DNA from: Candidatus Zixiibacteriota bacterium
GTDB taxonomy: Bacteria > Zixibacteria > MSB-5A5 > GN15 > FEB-12
Length of the DNA: 64,000 nucleotides
NCBI GenBank assembly: GCA_017999435.1
Contig: JAGNLV010000004.1
Span: forward strand, 434,001 to 498,000
Direction: 5' to 3'
The translations under genes and the position numbers were made by a program. Below are positions 15,366-23,437 of the stretch, in pieces. Position 1 is the first letter of the stretch. Every line of letters starts with the position of its first letter. The notes below the pieces were generated by a model, which was given only the letters and a program-made list of their open reading frames with translations, made no database searches and was not told where the DNA came from.

Positions 15366-16469
15366 ATGACGTTCGAACAGTTTCTTCGCTCGGCGGCGCT
15401 GACCGGCGCGCCGCGGGAATGCGACCGCGAGTGGGCCGGAGGCGCCGTCGACCTGAGCCGGACGGCCGGGATCGAGATCACCCGCGCGCTCTACGGCGAG
15501 GCGGAGGCCCGCGGCCTGAGCCTGTCGGAGTTGCTCGAGCTCGACGACTACGACCCGAGCCCCGCCGGGGCGCCGCTCGACGCATTCGAGCGCCAGCTCG
15601 CGCTGGCCGGGATCCGCTTCGGCGGCAAGACTCCGACCACGGTCGAGCAGTTCTACCAGCAGGCGCCGGCGCTCCTTCCGGAGTTCATGCGCCGGGAGAT
15701 CCGCGCCGGGCAGGCGATGCGCCCCGAACTCCGGCGCCTCATCGCCAACACCGCGATCATCGCCTCCAACACCTACACCCCGTTCTTCATCGACACGACC
15801 GACGCCGCCTGCTTCTCGCTCCGGCCGGTGGCCGAGGGCGCGGAGACGCCGCAGGTGCTGGTCACCGAGCAGAACCACGCCGTCCGCATCGCCGACTACG
15901 GCCTGGCCCTGAAAGCCAGCTACAAGGCGCTCCGCTACCGCACGGCCTCGCAGTTCCGCGTCCTCCTCTGGTACATCGGGTTCCGCCTCCAGACGGACAA
16001 GATCGGGATGCTGGTGGAGACGATTCTCAACGGCGACGGCAACGACAACGCCGCCGCGGTCATCACCTCGGCCGCCAGCGGCGTGCTGGCCTACGACGAC
16101 CTGGTCAACCTCTGGTCCCAGTTCGCGCCGTTCGAGATGAACACGATCATCTGCGGTGTCAACCTGATGAAGGAGATCCTCACCCTCGACGAGTTCAAGG
16201 ACCCGATGGCCGGCTACCGCTTCCAGAACACGGGGGACCTGTTCAGCCCGCTGGGGGCGTCGCTGGTGCGCTGCGACGAACTGGCCGCCGACCTGATTGT
16301 CGGCCTCGACAGCCGCTTCGCGATCGAGGAGGTCGTGACTCAGCCGCTGACGATCGAGTACGACAAGATCATCGAGCAGCGCTTTGAGGAGGCCGTGATC
16401 AGCGAGTCGGTCGCCTATGCGAAGGTGATCCACGGCGCGGCGGTCGTGCTCGATACCGTTCACGCTTAA
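15366..16469 (+). CDS. HK97-fold major capsid protein
   Basis: The 367-residue product has a helical N-terminal arm of about 110 residues and then a body with the hallmarks of HK97-type coat proteins. These are a stretch facing a substrate loop (VTEQNHAVRIADYGLALKASYKALRYR), a long helix (LWYIGFRLQTDKIGMLVETILNGDG) and a C-terminal beta region with DSRFAIEEVVTQPLTIEYDKIIEQRFEEAVISESVAYAKV. The length is usual for the family. GGAG is positioned 8 bases upstream of ATG 15366. It is the clearest structural gene of the cassette. The reading frame is intact, which argues against simple prophage decay. Confidence 0.85.
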   Translation: MTFEQFLRSAALTGAPRECDREWAGGAVDLSRTAGIEITRALYGEAEARGLSLSELLELDDYDPSPAGAPLDAFERQLALAGIRFGGKTPTTVEQFYQQAPALLPEFMRREIRAGQAMRPELRRLIANTAIIASNTYTPFFIDTTDAACFSLRPVAEGAETPQVLVTEQNHAVRIADYGLALKASYKALRYRTASQFRVLLWYIGFRLQTDKIGMLVETILNGDGNDNAAAVITSAASGVLAYDDLVNLWSQFAPFEMNTIICGVNLMKEILTLDEFKDPMAGYRFQNTGDLFSPLGASLVRCDELAADLIVGLDSRFAIEEVVTQPLTIEYDKIIEQRFEEAVISESVAYAKVIHGAAVVLDTVHA

Positions 16470-16499
16470 CCACCGGGGCCGGCGGCGCCGGGCGAAGGG

Positions 16500-16515
16500 G
16501 CGGGCTGCAGCCCGC
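16500..16515. terminator. GC-rich palindrome after the capsid gene
   Basis: A perfect 16-base palindrome (GCGGGCTGCAGCCCGC) lies 30 bases past the capsid stop, in a 137-base gap that is otherwise unusually GC-rich. It may act as a transcription attenuator or mRNA 3-prime stabiliser that keeps capsid expression high. There is no T run, so classic termination is not supported. Confidence 0.3.
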
Positions 16516-16606
16516 GCCGGACGCCCGCACCACCCGCCGGCGCGGCGGACGGCCGGGGCCGGGGCGCACCTCCCCCCCCGGCCGCGCCCCATGGGAAAGG
16601 AGCCAC

Positions 16607-18019
16607 ATGCGCCAGACTATCTGTCCTTCCACCGCCCTCCACCCGCTCGGCGCTCCGCCGGGGCGGAAACTGCTGCGCGTTTCGTCCGGCCCGCACGCCG
16701 GGCGGGAGGCGGTGCTCTTCCAGGCCGCCCCGGGCGAGATCGCCTGCGCCTGGGCCGACCGCCCCTACGCCGGCTGGTCGCCGCCCGCCGCCGTCACCGC
16801 CCAGGCCGAGGACTCTCCGTTCGACGCGGCGATCATGCCGGACGGGACGATTCACCTCGTGTACACCGAGGCAGGCACCGGGTATCTCGCCGCAAGGAAG
16901 CTCACGCTCACCGGCGGAGCGTGGGTCCCCGGTCCCCCGGTCACAGTCGTCGACCGGCCGATCGCCCGCTACCCGAGCCTCGCGATCCTCCCCGACGGCG
17001 CGCTCTGGGTCTGTTGGACGGGGATCGAGAGCGGTACCCACCGGTTGTTTGCGAAGTCCTCGAGCGATGGCGGGACAACCTGGGGCGCCGGTCCGTCTGA
17101 CCCGGGGGAGTCGCTCACGCTGGGAGCATCCTCGGCCTTTGGCCGGCTGGCCGTCGGACCGAGCGACCTGTACGCGGCGTACACCAACGGCGGCATGCAG
17201 CTGTGCGTGCGGTCGCGGCCGCTCGGCGGCGGCGCCTGGGGCACGAGCACCAACCTCGCCGCCGGCGAGAACTTCGACGAGCACTTCGACGTCGCCGCCG
17301 GCGTCGACGGCCGGCTCGGTGTCGTCTGGGACAACGGCGCGCTCCGCTACCGGGAGTTCGACGGCGACCAGTGGGCGCCGACGGTCGTGCTCGACGGCGC
17401 GGGGGGATCGTGGCCGCAACTGGTCTTCATCGATTTCGCTCCGCTGGTGGTGTACCTCTCGGAGAGCGGAGCGGGCCAGGCGATGCCGCTGTATACGACC
17501 CGGCAGGGCGGCGCCTTCGTCGCGCCGGCGGCGCTCGATGGCCGCGCCGCCCCCTTCGCCGCCGTCGCCCTGTACGACACGGTGAGCGCCTCGTGGGCGA
17601 ACCTCACCGCCGAGGCTACCGGGACCGCGCCCGCCGATATCGCCCATCCGGTCTCGGGCGCCCTGCTTGCCCACGCGGGCGACGCCCTCTACCTCGGCAT
17701 GGAGGAGCGCTTCCGCTTCGCGAAAGTGCGGCTGTCCTCCGCCGGGGCGGGAGGCAGCACCGTCTGCAGCTACTGGGACGGTTCCGCGTGGGCGGCCATC
17801 ACGCCCGCCTCCGGCCCGTACAACTTCGACGTACTCGAGCACGACCTGCTCCTGTGGAACGACTACAACACCGTGCCGGTCGACTGGCAGAAGAAGCCGG
17901 TCGCGGGCGCGGTACACTTCTGGGTGAAAATCGAGGCGCTCGCCGATTTTGCAGCCGCCCCGGTGGGCAGCCAGATCACCGCCGTCTCCCGCGTGACTGC
18001 CCTCACGGTGAGGAGGTGA
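16607..18019 (+). CDS. BNR/sialidase-like beta-propeller protein of the capsid cassette
   Basis: The 470-residue product lacks a signal peptide. Its first 300 residues form repeated blades with Asp-box-like turns (SSSDGGTTWGAG) and strands such as SPFDAAIMPDGTIHLVYTEAG and YPSLAILPDGALWVCWTG, as in sialidase or BNR propellers. The remaining part is a separate beta domain (VCSYWDGSAWAAITP, KPVAGAVHFWVKIEA). AAGGAG precedes ATG 16607. Its place after the capsid gene suggests a virion surface or fibre protein that binds a carbohydrate. A catalytic Arg triad cannot be confirmed by eye. Confidence 0.65.
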   Translation: MRQTICPSTALHPLGAPPGRKLLRVSSGPHAGREAVLFQAAPGEIACAWADRPYAGWSPPAAVTAQAEDSPFDAAIMPDGTIHLVYTEAGTGYLAARKLTLTGGAWVPGPPVTVVDRPIARYPSLAILPDGALWVCWTGIESGTHRLFAKSSSDGGTTWGAGPSDPGESLTLGASSAFGRLAVGPSDLYAAYTNGGMQLCVRSRPLGGGAWGTSTNLAAGENFDEHFDVAAGVDGRLGVVWDNGALRYREFDGDQWAPTVVLDGAGGSWPQLVFIDFAPLVVYLSESGAGQAMPLYTTRQGGAFVAPAALDGRAAPFAAVALYDTVSASWANLTAEATGTAPADIAHPVSGALLAHAGDALYLGMEERFRFAKVRLSSAGAGGSTVCSYWDGSAWAAITPASGPYNFDVLEHDLLLWNDYNTVPVDWQKKPVAGAVHFWVKIEALADFAAAPVGSQITAVSRVTALTVRR

Positions 18020-18022
18020 ACA

Positions 18023-18835
18023 GTGTCGTACACCACCGATGAACTGGTGCGCCGCCACCTCGCCGACACCCGGCCGCTGGCCGACCGGGTGACCGACCAG
18101 GCGATCGTCCTGGGAGAAAGCGGCTGGGTTCTTTTTTGGCGCGGACCGATCGAGGCGGGGACGGTCGTCGTGAAAGCCCTCCGCGGCGCGGCGCCGCTCC
18201 GGCGCGCGCTCGCCCTCGCGGGCGGAAGCGCGGCGCTGGGAGTCGCCCCGGTCGTGCCGGGGTCGGTCGTGGCCGCCTCCGACAGCTCGCTCGGGACGAT
18301 TTACGCCGAAAACGTCGATTTTGTCATCGATTATCCCCGCGCCGTTTTCTATGCCAAAGCCGGCGGCGCGCTGGCCGACGACGCGTCGGTAACCGTCTGG
18401 CTGCGCGAGTACACGCTGTGCGCGCCCGGCCTCGACTACGCCCTCGATGCCGAGGCGGGGGCGCTCCGGCGGCTCGCCGGCGGGTCCATCGCCCCCGTCG
18501 AAACCGTCCGCCTCGACTACACGCCGCTCTACGCGGCCGGCGACGACATGCTGATTGCGGCGGCAGTGGCCGAGGCCAACGGCCTGGTGGGTGCGGCGGT
18601 CGACCCGGCCAGGGCGTTCGGCGCCGATCCCGCCCTCGAGGCGGCGGCAACCTGTCATGCCCTCGCCGTCGTCTGCCGCGGATCGGCCGCCCGCGTGCTC
18701 GCCACCCGTCCCGAACAGGAGAGAGCGGCCGCTGCCTGGACCCGGCTCTCGGAACTCTACGCCGACCGCGCCGACCGTCTGCTCGCGGCCTTCCATCCGC
18801 CGGCTGCCGGTCCCGCCGCGCCCTCGGCCGTGTGA
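18023..18835 (+). CDS. Uncharacterised capsid-cassette protein
   Basis: The 270-residue product starts with GTG 18023, served by AGGAGGT that overlaps the end of the previous gene, so the two are coupled. The N-terminal third (MSYTTDELVRRHLADTRPLADRV) is helical, the middle is beta-rich (VDFVIDYPRAVFYAKAGG, VTVWLREYTLC) and the C-terminal third is Ala-rich helix. The start resembles head-tail connector or neck proteins in size and position, but no specific family is recognised. Confidence 0.55.
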   Translation: MSYTTDELVRRHLADTRPLADRVTDQAIVLGESGWVLFWRGPIEAGTVVVKALRGAAPLRRALALAGGSAALGVAPVVPGSVVAASDSSLGTIYAENVDFVIDYPRAVFYAKAGGALADDASVTVWLREYTLCAPGLDYALDAEAGALRRLAGGSIAPVETVRLDYTPLYAAGDDMLIAAAVAEANGLVGAAVDPARAFGADPALEAAATCHALAVVCRGSAARVLATRPEQERAAAAWTRLSELYADRADRLLAAFHPPAAGPAAPSAV

Positions 18836-18846
18836 AAGGAGGAACC

Positions 18847-19221
18847 ATGCTGACTCCGCTTAACGACGTGCTGGCCCGCCGCCTGTGGTTTATCCCCGGA
18901 TTCGTCGTCTGGGGCGTGCCGGGGCTGAGCGAAATCGACTTCGTGGCCGCCGAGCAGATCGGCGGCGCGACCGCGCTCCGCCACGGCGCCGCCGTCCCCG
19001 GCGGCGGACCGCAGACGGTGCTCTACGCCGACCTCGTCGACCACCGGGGGAACGCTCTGCCGGCGGCGCTGGCATCGCCGCGCGTGTGGCTGCGGCCGCA
19101 GGGCGCGACGCCTGCCTTCGTCGTGGGCGCCGAAACGCCCTCGTCCTTCCGGGTCGCGCGCGATCCCGACGGCGCCGGGCCGGTGACCGCCGATCTCTTC
19201 GTCATCGAAATGGGCGACTGA
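18847..19221 (+). CDS. Small uncharacterised capsid-cassette protein
   Basis: The 124-residue product begins at ATG 18847 after AGGAGG. It appears to be a compact beta protein (PQTVLYADLVDHRGNALPAALASPRVWLRP, then VTADLFVIEMGD). No motif is recognised. The one-base gap to the next gene and the shared strand place it firmly in the capsid operon. Confidence 0.55.
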   Translation: MLTPLNDVLARRLWFIPGFVVWGVPGLSEIDFVAAEQIGGATALRHGAAVPGGGPQTVLYADLVDHRGNALPAALASPRVWLRPQGATPAFVVGAETPSSFRVARDPDGAGPVTADLFVIEMGD

Positions 19222-19222
19222 G

Positions 19223-19564
19223 ATGGCTCCGGGCGCCCAGATCCGCGAACGGCTCCTTTGCGAATGGCTCGCGCGCCTCGAATTGCTCATCGCGGGGCAC
19301 TTCGACGCCCTGCTCGGATTCGCCCGGCCGAAAAGCCGGAGCCGCTCCGGCGGCGCGTCCGGCCCGCCGCGCAGCGCCCAAAACGCCAAAGTATCGGAGT
19401 TGATCAAAATGATCCAACTGTATGCCCGGCTGGCCGACAGCCGGCCCGGAACCGACGAGTTCTGGGAGATGATCGAACGAATCCGCCAGGAGAAATTGCC
19501 GCTCCGGCCGACCGGGCAGCTTCCCGCGGCGGAGGCGAGCCCCAAGAAAGGACGCCGGCCATGA
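19223..19564 (+). CDS. Small basic helical protein of the capsid cassette
   Basis: The 113-residue product has helical ends around a basic, low-complexity linker (RPKSRSRSGGASGPPRSAQNAK) and a C-terminal KKGRRP. The charge would suit nucleic-acid contact, possibly a small terminase-like or DNA-binding role, but no helix-turn-helix is evident. Its stop overlaps the next ATG (ATGA), so it is translationally coupled to a secreted protein. Confidence 0.5.
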   Translation: MAPGAQIRERLLCEWLARLELLIAGHFDALLGFARPKSRSRSGGASGPPRSAQNAKVSELIKMIQLYARLADSRPGTDEFWEMIERIRQEKLPLRPTGQLPAAEASPKKGRRP

Positions 19565-20310
19565 CGCGCTCGGCGGCCGTGCTGCTCGCGGCGCTGACGC
19601 CGCTTCTCGCCGAGGCCGCGCGCATCGACACGCTGCGCGGACCGTCGCAGATTGAGGACGCCACCATCTACGGCTACCTTACCTGCGACGGCGAAATCAG
19701 CGGCGAGGACTGCCGGCGCTACAACACGGGCAACTGCCTCTATTTCTCCGTGGGAACCCAAGGCACCGGCAACCATCGCGCGGTGCTGCGCTTTCCCGGA
19801 TGGGACGGCGTCGTGCCGGATTCCTCCGTCCTGGAATTGTTCTGCGAACTGGAGGACGACGGCGCCGACCGGCGGATCTTCCTCTATCCCCTCACCCGCC
19901 GCTTCGTGGAGGGCGTCGAGGGATTCGGCGCGGGCGGCATTCCCGCCGACAGCGGCGTCACCTGGAACCACGCCTGGCTGGCTCACGGCCGGGGCGACTC
20001 GCTCTCCTGGACCTCGCCGGGAGGTGATTTCACCGCAGCCGTGGCGTGCACGCTGATCGCCGCCGACAGCGGCAAATACCAGCGCGTCGCCGGTTTCAAC
20101 CGCATGCTCGCCTACTGGGATTCCACCGGGTCCGATCCCGGCGTCATCCTGATCGGAGAAAACGTCTTCCCCGCCAACACGGCGAAAAAGACCTTCACCT
20201 CGGCCGAAGGCGCCGGCGACCGGGCGCCGCGGCTGTTGTTGTACTATCCCGGCGCTCCGGTCGCCGCCGGACGGCGGCGGCTGCAGTCGACAGCCGCCCC
20301 CGCGCGCTGA
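19561..20310 (+). CDS. Secreted DNRLRE-like protein encoded in the capsid cassette
   Basis: The 249-residue product has a signal peptide (MTRSAAVLLAALTPLLAEAA). The mature part matches the pattern of DNRLRE/CBM96-like domains: DATIYGYL, NTGNCLYFSVGTQGTGNHRAVLRFPGWDG, SSVLELFCELEDD and GVTWNHAWLAHG. Such domains occur in secreted, surface and some virion-associated proteins, where they bind polysaccharide or make fibres. A signal peptide is unexpected for a virion structural protein made in the cytoplasm. The four-base overlap with the preceding gene shows it belongs to this operon. Confidence 0.7.
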   Translation: MTRSAAVLLAALTPLLAEAARIDTLRGPSQIEDATIYGYLTCDGEISGEDCRRYNTGNCLYFSVGTQGTGNHRAVLRFPGWDGVVPDSSVLELFCELEDDGADRRIFLYPLTRRFVEGVEGFGAGGIPADSGVTWNHAWLAHGRGDSLSWTSPGGDFTAAVACTLIAADSGKYQRVAGFNRMLAYWDSTGSDPGVILIGENVFPANTAKKTFTSAEGAGDRAPRLLLYYPGAPVAAGRRRLQSTAAPAR

Positions 20311-20336
20311 TGATCCGACGAGAAAGGAACGTGCCC

Positions 20337-21416
20337 ATGAATTATCGGCTTGCTTTTATACTCGCGCTGCTGCTGCCGGGGATGTCGGCCGCCGCCCGGA
20401 TCGTCCACAACCGCACGACGCTTGCGACCGGTGAGGATTCGCTCGCCGTGGCGTTCCAGGTGCTCGACAGTCTCGGCAACCCGACTGAGGCCGATTCGAT
20501 CTTCATCTCCGTGATCGGTCCGTCGGGCGGCATGACGGCGGTCGACTCAATGACGCCGGCCGACGCGCGGGTCTCGGTGACAGCGCCGGGTGGTCAGCCC
20601 GCCTATGTGTTCCACTGCCAGGTCTCGGCCATCGACGGCGCCGGCGCACCGGGCGTTTACGCGCTGACGGTGATGGCCAAATCGACGGCCCTCGGGCTGG
20701 CGACCCAGACGGCGGCGGCCTTCCAGATCGTCGCCGCGCCGTTGTCCGAACGGCTCGCCCTGCTCGATGATACCGTCCGGGTGAACGGCGGAGTGATCGA
20801 CAGCAACCGCACCGAGCGCGGGATGGCGATTGGCTCGGGCGCCGTGTCGGTCGTGCTCATCGCCTACGACTCGACCCGCACCCAGGTCATCCCCGGCGTC
20901 CGCGTCGTCATCCGCGATCTCGCCCAGACGCTCCTGCACGGCCTCGGGTTCACCGACGTGAGCGGCGCAGCCGCCTTCAATCTCGACGCCGACTCGGTGC
21001 TCGCGGTCGCGGCCGCTCCCGGTTACCTCTTCCCGCCGTTCGACACGCTGGCGATCGTCGGCGCGACCATGGACACGCTGTTCGGGACGGCCTCGTACCC
21101 CGAACCGCCGCCCGCGGGCGGCCTGTGCCGTGTCTGGGGCTGCCTGTACGGCATTGACGGATCGCCGCAGGCCGGGGCGACGATCTCCGCGATGCTCCCC
21201 TCGGGCGTCGCGCGCTTCGGCGGTGCGGTCGTGGCGCCCAGCCCGGTGAGCACCGCCACCGACAGCACCGGCCTCTTTCAACTGGACCTGATTCCGTCGG
21301 AACTGCTGGAGAGCGAGGATCCCCGCTATGACCTGACGATCTTTCGGCCCGACGGCGTCATCCTCCGCCAGCGGATCGCCGTCCCGAATCAGCCGCTCTG
21401 GCAGTTGGAGTGGTAG
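20337..21416 (+). CDS. Secreted beta-sandwich protein with carboxypeptidase-regulatory-like repeats
   Basis: The 359-residue product has a signal peptide (MNYRLAFILALLLPGMSAAA). The first domain is an Ig-like sandwich (LAVAFQVLDSLGNPTEADSIFISVIGPSGG). Two later segments (GVRVVIRDLAQTLLHGLGFTDVSGAAAFNLDAD; CLYGIDGSPQAGATISAMLPSG...TDSTGLFQLDLIP) look like carboxypeptidase regulatory-like folds that often serve as surface adhesive modules. AAGGA lies 9 bases upstream of ATG 20337. It is the last gene of the capsid cassette and ends before a convergent terminator. Confidence 0.65.
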   Translation: MNYRLAFILALLLPGMSAAARIVHNRTTLATGEDSLAVAFQVLDSLGNPTEADSIFISVIGPSGGMTAVDSMTPADARVSVTAPGGQPAYVFHCQVSAIDGAGAPGVYALTVMAKSTALGLATQTAAAFQIVAAPLSERLALLDDTVRVNGGVIDSNRTERGMAIGSGAVSVVLIAYDSTRTQVIPGVRVVIRDLAQTLLHGLGFTDVSGAAAFNLDADSVLAVAAAPGYLFPPFDTLAIVGATMDTLFGTASYPEPPPAGGLCRVWGCLYGIDGSPQAGATISAMLPSGVARFGGAVVAPSPVSTATDSTGLFQLDLIPSELLESEDPRYDLTIFRPDGVILRQRIAVPNQPLWQLEW

Positions 21417-21442
21417 GACCGCGCCCTTCAGCGCCAAGAGAG

Positions 21443-21469
21443 GGGCATGGCCGCCGCCTGGCCGTGCCC
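21443..21469. terminator. Convergent terminator-like hairpin between the capsid cassette and the flavoprotein gene
   Basis: GGGCATGGCC (21443-21452) pairs with GGCCGTGCCC (21460-21469) with one G-U pair and a seven-base loop. It lies between two convergent genes whose stops are at 21416 and 21475 and could serve both. The T runs are weak on either side. Confidence 0.45.
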
Positions 21470-21474
21470 TTCCC

Positions 21475-22749
21475 CTACTTCACCCCCGCCATGCTCCGGC
21501 CGGCGATCCAGCCGGTGGTCCAGGCGCTCTGGAGATTGAACCCCCCCGTGAGACCGTCGATATCGAGCACCTCCCCGGCGAAATACAGCCCCTGCCGCAA
21601 CCGGCTCTCCATCGTCCGGAAATCGACCTCCCCCAGCGCCACCCCGCCGCAGGTGACGAATTCCTCTTTGAAAATCCCCCGCCCGGCCACGGCCAGATGC
21701 GTCTCTGTCACCTGCTCGGCGAGGACCGCCATGTGCTCCCGCGTGACGGCCGCCCACGCGGTCTCCGGCGGGATCCCGACTGCGGCCGCGATCCGGCTCC
21801 AGTAGCGCGAGGGGAGCGAGACGGGGCTGTCGCCGTGCGCCAGCCGCTTGCCGTGCGCCTGCTTGTGCGCTGTCATACCGCGGTAGACCTGTTCGGCCGT
21901 GGAACCGGGGACGAAATTGACCACCAGTTCCGCGCGGTAACGGCTCTCGTGAAGCGGACGCGCCGCCCACGCGGAGAGCCGGATCACAGCCGGCCCGCTC
22001 AGCCCCCAATGGGTAATGAGCATCGGTCCGCTCTGTTCGAACCGTTCCCCTCCCACTGCGAGCCGCAACTGCACGGATTCGAAACTGACTCCCGCCAGCC
22101 CCTGCAGGCGCAGGTCGGGAACGGTGAAGGTGAACAGCGACGGCACGGGGGGAACAATGGTGTGGCCGAGCGCCTGAGCCAGCGCGTGCCCCGGCCGACC
22201 GCCGCCGGCGGCGATCAGCAGGCGGTCGCATTGCTCGCGGCTCCCGTCGCCCGCGATGACATCGAACAGCGGCGCATCGTCGGTGTCCCTTCCCGCCGGC
22301 GCCGCCTCGCGCACACGCGACCCCAGCCGTATCCGCACGCCGGCTCGCTCCGCCTCGCGCAGCAGGCAGGCGACCACCGCGCCCGAATCATCGCTCGCCG
22401 GAAATACTCGCCCGTCCGCCTCCGCCTTCAGGCGCACCCCCCGGCCCTCGAGCCAGGCGATCATGTCGCGCGGCTGGAACCGCGCGAACGGCCCGCGCAG
22501 CTCGCGCTCCCCGCGCGGGTAGTTCTTCACCAAATCCGCGGGCTCGAAACAACGGTGCGTGACGTTGCACCGTCCGCCTCCCGACAGGCGGACCTTGTCG
22601 AGCGGCGCGCCGGTCGCCTCCCACACGATCACCTCGCCGGGCCGGCCGGTTTCGGCGGCCGCGATCGCCGCAAAGAGGCCGGCCGCCCCTCCGCCGACAA
22701 CCCCCAGCCGCAGCCGGCGCCGGTCGGATCTGTCCTTGTGATTCGCCAC
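21475..22749 (-). CDS. HI0933-family FAD-dependent oxidoreductase
   Basis: The 424-residue product has the FAD dinucleotide-binding fold at its N terminus (LGVVGGGAAGLFAAIAA), the family signature SGGGRCNVTH at about residue 57 and the C-terminal FAD-contact motif GLYFAGEVLDIDGLTGGFNLQSAWTTGWIAG. These define the HI0933/BaiN-like flavoproteins, which are cytoplasmic and have poorly known substrates. The length is usual for the family. It starts at GTG 22749 and is monocistronic, divergent from tspO and unrelated to the phage-derived genes that flank this region. Confidence 0.88.
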   Translation of the reverse strand: MANHKDRSDRRRLRLGVVGGGAAGLFAAIAAAETGRPGEVIVWEATGAPLDKVRLSGGGRCNVTHRCFEPADLVKNYPRGERELRGPFARFQPRDMIAWLEGRGVRLKAEADGRVFPASDDSGAVVACLLREAERAGVRIRLGSRVREAAPAGRDTDDAPLFDVIAGDGSREQCDRLLIAAGGGRPGHALAQALGHTIVPPVPSLFTFTVPDLRLQGLAGVSFESVQLRLAVGGERFEQSGPMLITHWGLSGPAVIRLSAWAARPLHESRYRAELVVNFVPGSTAEQVYRGMTAHKQAHGKRLAHGDSPVSLPSRYWSRIAAAVGIPPETAWAAVTREHMAVLAEQVTETHLAVAGRGIFKEEFVTCGGVALGEVDFRTMESRLRQGLYFAGEVLDIDGLTGGFNLQSAWTTGWIAGRSMAGVK

Positions 22750-22841
22750 GCGAGGTAGTATTGTATCCGGAGGAAGCGGTTACAAGCCCAAACTCCGCCC
22801 CGCGCGGAGCGGACCGGTCGGTCCGCGGCGATGGAGGTCGC

Positions 22842-23354
22842 ATGATGACTGCCCAGGAAAGCGCCCCCGCTCCCCGAACTCAGCCCCGCCGGCGGGCGGT
22901 TGATATCCTCGGGTTGCTGGGATGGTTGATCCTCGTGTTCGCGGTGTCGTTCGCCGCCTCCCGGTACATGCCGGGCGAGTGGTACGCCCGACTGCACAAA
23001 CCGTCGTGGACTCCCCCGAACTGGATGTTCCCGGTGGTGTGGACGCTGCTGTATGCGGCGATGGCGGCGGCGGCCTGGCTGGTGTGGCGGCGCGATGGTT
23101 TCGCCGGGGCGCGGGCGGCGCTCGTCCTCTTCCTGGCGCAACTGGCGCTCAACGGCGTCTGGACCTACCTCTTTTTCGGCCGGCAGTGGGTGGGGTTGGC
23201 GCTGGTCGACATCCTGGCGCTGCTCGCCGCCGTGATCATCACCATGGTCCTCTTCCGCAAACACGATCGCCGGGCCGGGTATCTGCTCGCCCCCTATATC
23301 GTCTGGCTGGCCTACGCCTCGACCCTTAATCTCGGCGTTCTCGTTCTCAACTGA
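22842..23354 (+). CDS. tspO: TspO/MBR-family membrane protein
   Basis: The 170-residue product has five transmembrane helices and the family signature with its aromatic loop, LHKPSWTPPNWMFPVVWTLLYAAMA, followed by LNGVWTYLFFGRQWVGLALVDI. Members bind porphyrins and other tetrapyrroles and act in stress or tetrapyrrole handling. GGAGG lies 4 bases before ATG 22842; the ATG at 22845 is also possible. The tetrapyrrole link is of interest given the heavy heme demand of the multiheme cytochromes elsewhere in the window, but no operon connection exists. Confidence 0.9.
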   Translation: MMTAQESAPAPRTQPRRRAVDILGLLGWLILVFAVSFAASRYMPGEWYARLHKPSWTPPNWMFPVVWTLLYAAMAAAAWLVWRRDGFAGARAALVLFLAQLALNGVWTYLFFGRQWVGLALVDILALLAAVIITMVLFRKHDRRAGYLLAPYIVWLAYASTLNLGVLVLN

Positions 23355-23384
23355 GCGGCGGGCGGCCCGAGGGATAACAAGGGT

Positions 23385-23410
23385 GCGGCGGCGGCATCGC
23401 TGCCGCCGCC
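23385..23410. terminator. Strong hairpin between tspO and the type IX-sorted protein gene
   Basis: GGCGGCGGCA (23387-23396) pairs perfectly with TGCCGCCGCC (23401-23410) around a TCGC loop. The neighbouring genes converge here (stops at 23354 and 23438). T runs are poor on both sides, so bidirectional termination or mRNA protection is probable rather than proven. Confidence 0.5.
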
Positions 23411-23437
23411 TGCCCTATGGCCACGGCGACGCCGCAG

